Origin: Ectocarpus siliculosus
Taxonomy: Eukaryota > Sar > Phaeophyceae > Ectocarpales > Ectocarpaceae
Direction of reading: 5' to 3'
Assembly (NCBI GenBank): GCA_000310025.1
Contig: FN649752.1
Coordinates: forward strand, 1,858,337 to 1,886,053
Length of the DNA: 27,717 bases
Shown here piece after piece: positions 22,140-27,717 of this stretch. Every line of letters begins with the position of its first letter. The first letter of the stretch is position 1. Under the pieces are notes generated by a model, which had not been told where the DNA came from, searched no databases, and worked only from the letters and a program-made list of their open reading frames with translations. The position numbers and the translations under genes were made by a program.

Positions 22140-22444
22140 TCGCCGTGAGGGGATGCAGTGTGGTGTTATGAAGGACTTTCACCACTTCGACGCCAACCAA
22201 CCACTGTCCTAGACACTGAAGACTTGCTTGGAAGCTCAGCATCACATCAGAGCCGGCGGCGAAACCAACCAAGGGGGCTCCGCAGTATGATAATAGTGCT
22301 CCATGGGGACACCACCCTTGCGCGTGCCGCTCTCTGCTGTGTGTGTCTGCTGCTGCTGCTGGCTCGGGCTGCGCGTCGTGTCGTCGCGTGTGTTGACAGC
22401 ACTGCAGCCGGTGTCTGTCCACAGCAGGGCCTTTTGAGTACATC
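22140..22444. promoter_or_regulatory. Divergent promoter region between the MORN gene and SEC10
   Basis: 305 bp between oppositely oriented start codons, so both promoters and 5' UTRs must fit here unless 5'-UTR introns exist. A short CTG repeat occurs near 22349. No clear core-promoter element was recognised. Confidence 0.6.
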
Positions 22445-25400
22445 ATGTCGGGCATTCGTGGGTCGCAGACCCGAGGTAAGTTGCCTTCGTTGTCTCGACA
22501 GGGCGATGCACCCCTCTCGCGGTCACCGTTCGGGACTAGCAGCAGCAGCAGCGGCAGCAGCAGTATCAGAAGGTCATCCGGAGGTGGCAGAGGGTCAGCA
22601 GCTGGTCGAGGGAAGCCTTCAACAAGCCGCTTGCAGGAAATTAGTATCCCGGAAGGAATGGATGAAGAGCAAGTGAGAGGGCATGGCGCAAACTTCCTAT
22701 GCAAGTGCATGTAGACGTAGGTTGCCGAGTCAAACTAAGGCGGCGAGTTATGTATGTAGAGAAACGGTGAAGCAGGTCCCGGAACAATCGGATGTTCTTC
22801 CTTCGAGAAGTGGAGCTGCCAGCAGTGCTGACGTCTTCTGTGACCGTGCAACTGCGTCCAAAAGACCAACCCTGGTGACATATTGGATGCACACGCACGC
22901 TCTAGTTGGAATCCTATTGGTGTATTGTGTTGGTGTACTTGTAGTTTTACAATGGTACTCGCGCAGTGTTGGAGACCACGAAGACCCTGGCTCCCATACA
23001 ACAACAGCGTTTTGTCTACACTTTTGTCGTTGTCACACAGGGAAGGTGCTGCGGTACGTATTCATGCGGCAGCCCCCAATGCCCAGCCTTGAAGCTGCTT
23101 ACCACAACCAAAAACACGCTAAATGTCACCCACAATGCCGAGCGCAGCCTGCGTTATTTCGTTACAGGCTTGTATCGTAGGCTGTGCCGATACCGGTAGG
23201 TGCGGGAAAACGAGGACAGCCGCATTGCCGTACTTGGTGTTTAAGATTCAGCCTGGCCGATCCAGTTTTGGTATTTAGTTAAGGAATAACAAAAACACAC
23301 ACAGAAAGACTACCCATTCGAGATATACCCACAGTCGAACGGGATGTGGTGGAGTCTTTTCAGTGAATGGAAACCGGCTGGGTACTGGACTTATTTCGAG
23401 TCATTTAAGTCCAACACTGATGATTTATACCAGTGATGCCAGCTGGTGCTAAGTACAAAAACATCTGTATAGTTCCACGTTCTTTCGTCCGGTCACAGAT
23501 ACTGAGCAGATGCCGAGCTACAGGTGTACTCCTGCGTGACATGTACAATTAGCCAACGCTAACTGCCACGTGTTTCAAGCATGTGCGAATGCATATGCCA
23601 AGGTATTAGCGTCTCCCCGCCCCCGCGCCCTCTCTCTGTCTCTATCTCTATCTCTCGCTCTCAACCTTTCGTCGTAGGTTTGCGTGGTGGCAGTAAGCAT
23701 CCATCCCGCCGTTCTCGCGTTGCTGTTGTGCTGCTCTCTCGCTTCGTGCCGTATCGTGTGGCCCTGGCAGGACGACAGCGACGGACTAGACCGGAAGGCG
23801 AAGCAGCTCGTGCTCGACAGTGCCTTCGCCTCCATGATCAACGTGTGTATACATGCATAGGAACACACAGCAACGTGCTTCCGTCGAAGGCCACTATGAT
23901 AGCAAGGAAACGCAACGATGCGTGGTAGGAAGACGTTTAATTCTCCGTCCGAGCGGCCGACTATGTGAAGCAATCCTGCTACTGCTGGTGGTGGTGCTGC
24001 TGCTGGATGCCCTTTGTGTGTGGAGAAAACGAAGGACACAGAGAGCAATAGCGGGGGCGATGTATGGGATGCATGCCAGACCTACGCCTTACTCCCCCCC
24101 TCGTGCGCAAATCTTGACGCATGCGCGTGTCACGCAATATTTCCTGTTGTTCTGTTCGTCGCGTCCTCGTCATTACGTTGTTGAATGTTGTTGCATGCTG
24201 CTGTCGTTGCTTCGGCCGTTGCTGCGTGCCGTGCCACGCTTTCATCGCCGGAACCAACCAACCTATTCACAGGATAGCGATCCCGACAAGTTTGACCGCG
24301 CCAAGCTTGTGGAAATCTTGACCGCTCCGTACATCGAGGACTCCGGCGACGGTATCGTAGCTTTGGACCCTCACGCCCTTAACAAGCTATTCACCACCAC
24401 CGGAAACCTGTTACAGGTGACACTCCTCTTCACTTTCGTGCAGTCTTCTCCCCCCTCGTTTTGTTCTCGAACCTTAGGTAGTGATAGTTTGTGCAGCTAG
24501 CGCGGTACACGCTCGTGTGTCGTTAGGGCTTGAGGCCGTCCTTTTTATCGCATGTTTCGATCTCGCCAAACGGATGCGACTGCGTTTCCACCTGCTCCTT
24601 TCGCCATTTTGTTCTACTGGCACCGAACGCCTAGCGCGTTCTGCTGCCCTCTTTGATATGAGCTTGTTTGCCGCGTCCGCATGTTCCACGAAAGTCTCTG
24701 CACCAACCATGTTTCGTTTGTTTACGATTGTTTAGGAAATGGGGGTTGAGGGGGAGAGGAAGAGGCTCGCGATGGCGGGGGAGACAGGGGCAATCGAGGA
24801 GGACTACCGACAGGGATTGACATCCCACGCCACCAGACTGAACAAGGTTCGTCGTAGGTCCTGGGGTGTGGATTATTTGATGATTCATTATAGTTCGATG
24901 CGTTTGCTGCCGCCGGTTCTGTCCCCGAGAGATTCCTGTACCCCTTGAGGATATGACACCCCGCCCTGCAACTTGTAGGCAACGAAATCGCTCTAGAGAG
25001 AATGGGTTTCTTGTTGGTTGTGATGGGGAAATTCTATTAGTGCGTTTTCCTCCTTGGGAACTAAATGAATGCTTTCACACCCAACCAACGATTGAAGCCC
25101 CCTCCCGCTTCAGAGAGACGAAAATGGATCTGGTTGCGTGCAATTGCGGAGGGGCTTCTCTTGAGGCATGAAAGCCCCTTTCTCGTCTATACTGGCCCAG
25201 CCATCCACAGCATGCGTAGCAATAACCATTTGGTTGTTGTGGTCACAATGACTTCCCGTCACCATACCTCACCCATATATCGCTATAGCTGTCGGTGCCA
25301 TGGCCGCAGTCATTATCATACCGTTACCAGAAAGCTTAGAAAAACATTCTCTTCTGTGTGTACCACGCTAGTGCATCGATTTCCAAATCTCGGTCTCAAA

Positions 25401-27650
25401 CGTGCAGGTACAAGATTCTTTGGAAGGGGTGGAGCACAGGTTTCGCGAGACGGCCCACAAGGCCGTTCGCATCGGCGACCGGCTGTCGAAGATGGAGGGG
25501 CAGCGGGCGAGGGCGGCGGAGGCTATGGATATCCTAGAGTTCTTCAAGGTGCGGTTTGTCCGGAAGAATGTTTTGTTGCGGCTGCTCAAGCGCACCTATT
25601 CCCGGGGACGTGAGCACAGAGAGACAGCTTTAGAGGACGAGATGGCGAAAGAGACAGAGATAGAGATAGAGAGCGACAAGGACAGAGATGATCACAGATA
25701 CTACAGCATGAGCGCGAGCGAGGGAGGTGCAAAGAGGTTAACGTTCAGCGGTGAACAGTTTTCACTGTACGACGTGGGGGAGGCTGTGCCTGTGAATCGG
25801 TTGGGTGTGTAACGTAGAGTTGTCCGCTCGGTGTTTGCCATACGCCTGGGTTTGCCGATGGCCATGGAGTATGTAGAGGCAACGGGTAGAGATCGGAGAA
25901 AGAAATGGCATAATTTGGCGTCAAGACTGCAGCAACACCAATAACAACAGAGAGTCAAGACGAGAAGTACTCCGGCATTGCAGGTTTTCGAGGGCCTTCC
26001 GGAGGGATTTTCCGAGGATCAGGACACCGTGGTGCGGTACATGAAGCTCTTGCCCCCAGTGTTCTGCGACGAAGACAGAAGAGCAGAAGCCGCGACGGTA
26101 AGAAGTGGTTTGCTTTGCCCCCGCCGCTTTTCGAGGGCTTATAGTAGCGGGAAACAATGAAATACTCGTCGTGTATCTAGTCTGCATGTGTGGGTCGCTG
26201 CCAGTAGACTATGCCTCGCGTCTCTTCGAAGCCAGGGCTGAGCGCGTAGGGGTTTTGTAATGCATGGACGGCGGCGGGGGTCGGCGGGGTAGGGGGGGGG
26301 GGGGTATAGGAGGCAAAAGAAGGGACAACCTGTTTGTTTTTGTCAGTCGATTTGTGGGGAAGTTTTTTCCCACGTGAAAGCACTCGCGAGCATACAGTCA
26401 AATTCGTGCCTCTCCGATAGGGTCTCGGACGAAGGTCGACGTCCGGGAGATGAGTACGCTATCTGTGGTAATTTTGAGGGATGTGGCTTGTCGATTTGTG
26501 CGAGAGATTGAGGCCTACGTGGTGGGATGTAAGGTATTGTATCAATATATTTTGTGAATGGTATTTTGGACAACCCCGTCTCCCGCGGCCGTGGGCTGTT
26601 TCATGGCCGGACCGAAGAGTAGTTTGAATGGCGGTCCTGATAGTTTGTATGGCGGTGCTGATAAATTTCTAGTTGTATCTGGCAGAACCACGACCATATC
26701 AGGCTGTCGCTTTCCTAGGGAGTGGGATGTGAAACATTTCGATGAGCGGGTCTAACTGTTTCGGTGCCCCTATTCTCCGCCAGGCCAAAAATGGGGCTGT
26801 AATATTATCGAACACGCATGAAACGTCGTCTCTGCTACGCGCCTCTATTGTGGGGCTCATGATGATGATATTGACGTGCTTTATCCTCTTGGTTTCTGTC
26901 CTTTGTCCGTGGTTGGTAATTACCTATGTGTTTTTGTTTCCCGGATGCAGGTGTTGGCGAAGCTGAAGAGCATCACGCACGAGCTGGAGTCCAAGGAGCT
27001 CGACAAGGCGGCGAAAAACTTGCAGGTCTGTGTCACTGCTGTCGTTTTGTTGTTGTTACTGTTTCTGTTTGTTTCGGCGGTACTCTTGCACTGCCGGTGT
27101 GGCGGCCGCTGCTGGGCCTTGCCACGGACCGTAGCCTGCAGTTGCGTTGCTGTGGAAGAGTAATCGTGACGTCACAGCAGCCAGCTTGTACGCCCCCGTC
27201 CCAACATCACAGGCCTACAGCGACTTCTTGGAACAAGAGCTACTGGACCTGTTCGAGCGCGCCGCGGGAAGGTCTCCGCCTGAGGTGGCTTTGATGAGGG
27301 AGTGCTCCGACATACTGTTCGCGCTCAACGAGGGAGATCACCTGCAGAGCCGCTTCGTCTTCTTCGTCGTCACGCAGGTACTCATTTATGTGTGTGTGGT
27401 ATGTACGTATATATGTATGTATGCATGTACGCATAGGCCGTGTCAAAGCAACCGCAGCCGTAGCAGCAGCACCAGGACAGGCTCTGCGTTTTTTCCACCA
27501 GCGGAAGAAAACAGTTTTGTCTCTTTTCCGGCGGGCATTCACCCGCCGCTTCGAAAGCGACTCCTGCGTGTTAAGCGTTCTAAGAGAGAAGAAGGCCGAG
27601 AGAGAGAGAGAGAGAGAGACAGACAGAGACAGACAGACAGACAGACAGAC

Positions 27651-27717
<67 letters not shown>
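22445..27717 (+). CDS. SEC10: Exocyst subunit Sec10 (EXOC5), 5' part; seven exons, continues off the right edge
   Basis: Sec10 is one of eight exocyst subunits that tether secretory vesicles to the plasma membrane. Exons are 22445-22672, 24273-24416, 24736-24846, 25408-25548, 25984-26097, 26951-27025 and 27213-27377. Each is a whole number of codons, giving 326 residues; the last donor at 27378 opens an intron leaving the window. Exon 1 is a Ser/Gly/Arg-rich head ending ISIPEGMDEEQ. Exon 2 has the alpha-helical entry DKFDRAKLVEILTAPYIEDS. Exons 3-4 form the coiled coil of the CATCHR fold (THATRLNKVQDSLEGVEHRF, AVRIGDRLSKMEGQRARAAE, ILEFF). Exons 5-7 match the following Sec10 helices (LAKLKSITHELESKELDKA, YSDFLEQELLDLFERA, MRECSDILFALNEGDHLQSR). 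The order agrees with the family without a missing block. The full protein should be roughly 700-900 residues. The poorly conserved head makes the start less sure, and a consensus GTAAGT at 22476 could be an alternative donor. Confidence 0.9.
22673..24272 (+). other. SEC10 intron 1
   Basis: 1600-bp intron between the Ser-rich head exon and the first conserved exon. It contains the second copy of a dispersed repeat (23288-23339), an imperfect hairpin (GGACTTA at about 23388, TAAGTCC at about 23407), and a CT microsatellite at about 23627-23661. No nested gene is convincing. Confidence 0.75.
23288..23339. repeat. Dispersed repeat, copy B
   Basis: Shares ACAAAAACAC, GAAAGACT, TTCGAGATATA and CCACAGTCGAA, in order, with 9511-9556. 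Spacer bases between the blocks differ slightly. Confidence 0.75.
26098..26950 (+). other. SEC10 intron 5
   Basis: 853-bp intron. It contains a G13 run (26292-26304) and a 21-bp tandem duplication (26621-26641 and 26642-26662, two mismatches). Protein similarity is continuous across the flanking exons, so no exon appears to be missed. Confidence 0.8.
27378..27717 (+). other. SEC10 intron 7 (partial)
   Basis: Begins with donor GTACTC after ...FVFFVVTQ. It contains GTAT-rich sequence near 27400 and runs into a long AGAC microsatellite that reaches the window edge. The next exon is outside the window. Confidence 0.8.
27599..27717. repeat. (GA)n-(AGAC)n compound microsatellite
   Basis: At least 118 bp of GA then AGAC tetranucleotide repeats with a few GAGAC variants, open at the window edge. 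Its full length is therefore unknown. Confidence 0.95.

Noticed and set aside
22476-22501. Very short intron in SEC10 exon 1 (GTAAGT ... CGACAG)
   Set aside because: It would be only about 26 nt, shorter than any other intron here, and splicing it would break the frame into exon 2.
1-27717. Bacterial operon, phage, defence system or viral insertion
   Set aside because: Every recognisable gene is a spliced eukaryotic housekeeping gene. I saw no integrase, capsid, polymerase or toxin-like sequence.

Overview
This is an ordinary stretch of a nuclear eukaryotic genome, most likely from a brown alga or a close photosynthetic stramenopile (Ectocarpus-like). That identification is inference. It rests on GC-rich exons broken by many medium-length GT-AG introns, abundant microsatellites, mixed gene orientation, and a glutamate synthase with the NAD(P)H-type start. 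No bacterial, phage or organellar gene organisation is visible. I found no tRNA, rRNA or CRISPR array, and no intact transposon.

Five protein-coding genes can be assembled. (1) Minus strand, 7696 down past the left edge: the 5' seven exons of a large glutamate synthase (GOGAT), covering the propeptide, the catalytic Cys and most of the glutaminase domain. (2) Minus strand, 14706-10504: three exons of NUP85, a scaffold nucleoporin of the Y-complex. (3) Plus strand, 15124-17561: a three-exon gene of unknown function, divergent from NUP85 across about 420 bp. (4) Minus strand, 22139-18518: a two-exon protein with a split beta-type domain and nine MORN repeats. (5) Plus strand, 22445 past the right edge: the first seven exons of SEC10/EXOC5, an exocyst subunit, divergent from the MORN gene across about 305 bp.

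The genes look like unrelated housekeeping neighbours: nitrogen assimilation, nuclear pore, vesicle tethering and a membrane-contact-type MORN protein. Two pairs share short divergent promoters. Of the 19 introns whose donors I placed, 17 lie in phase 0, mostly between AG and G.

The non-coding sequence carries most of the unusual signal. There are complementary C and G homopolymers around GOGAT exon 7, and a 27-bp minisatellite running to about 10 bp from a 3' splice site. A CT-rich microsatellite serves as another splice site's pyrimidine tract. Two MITE-like inverted-repeat elements, a duplicated segment in a NUP85 intron and a dispersed repeat shared between two loci complete the list. I see no convincing new multi-gene system here.
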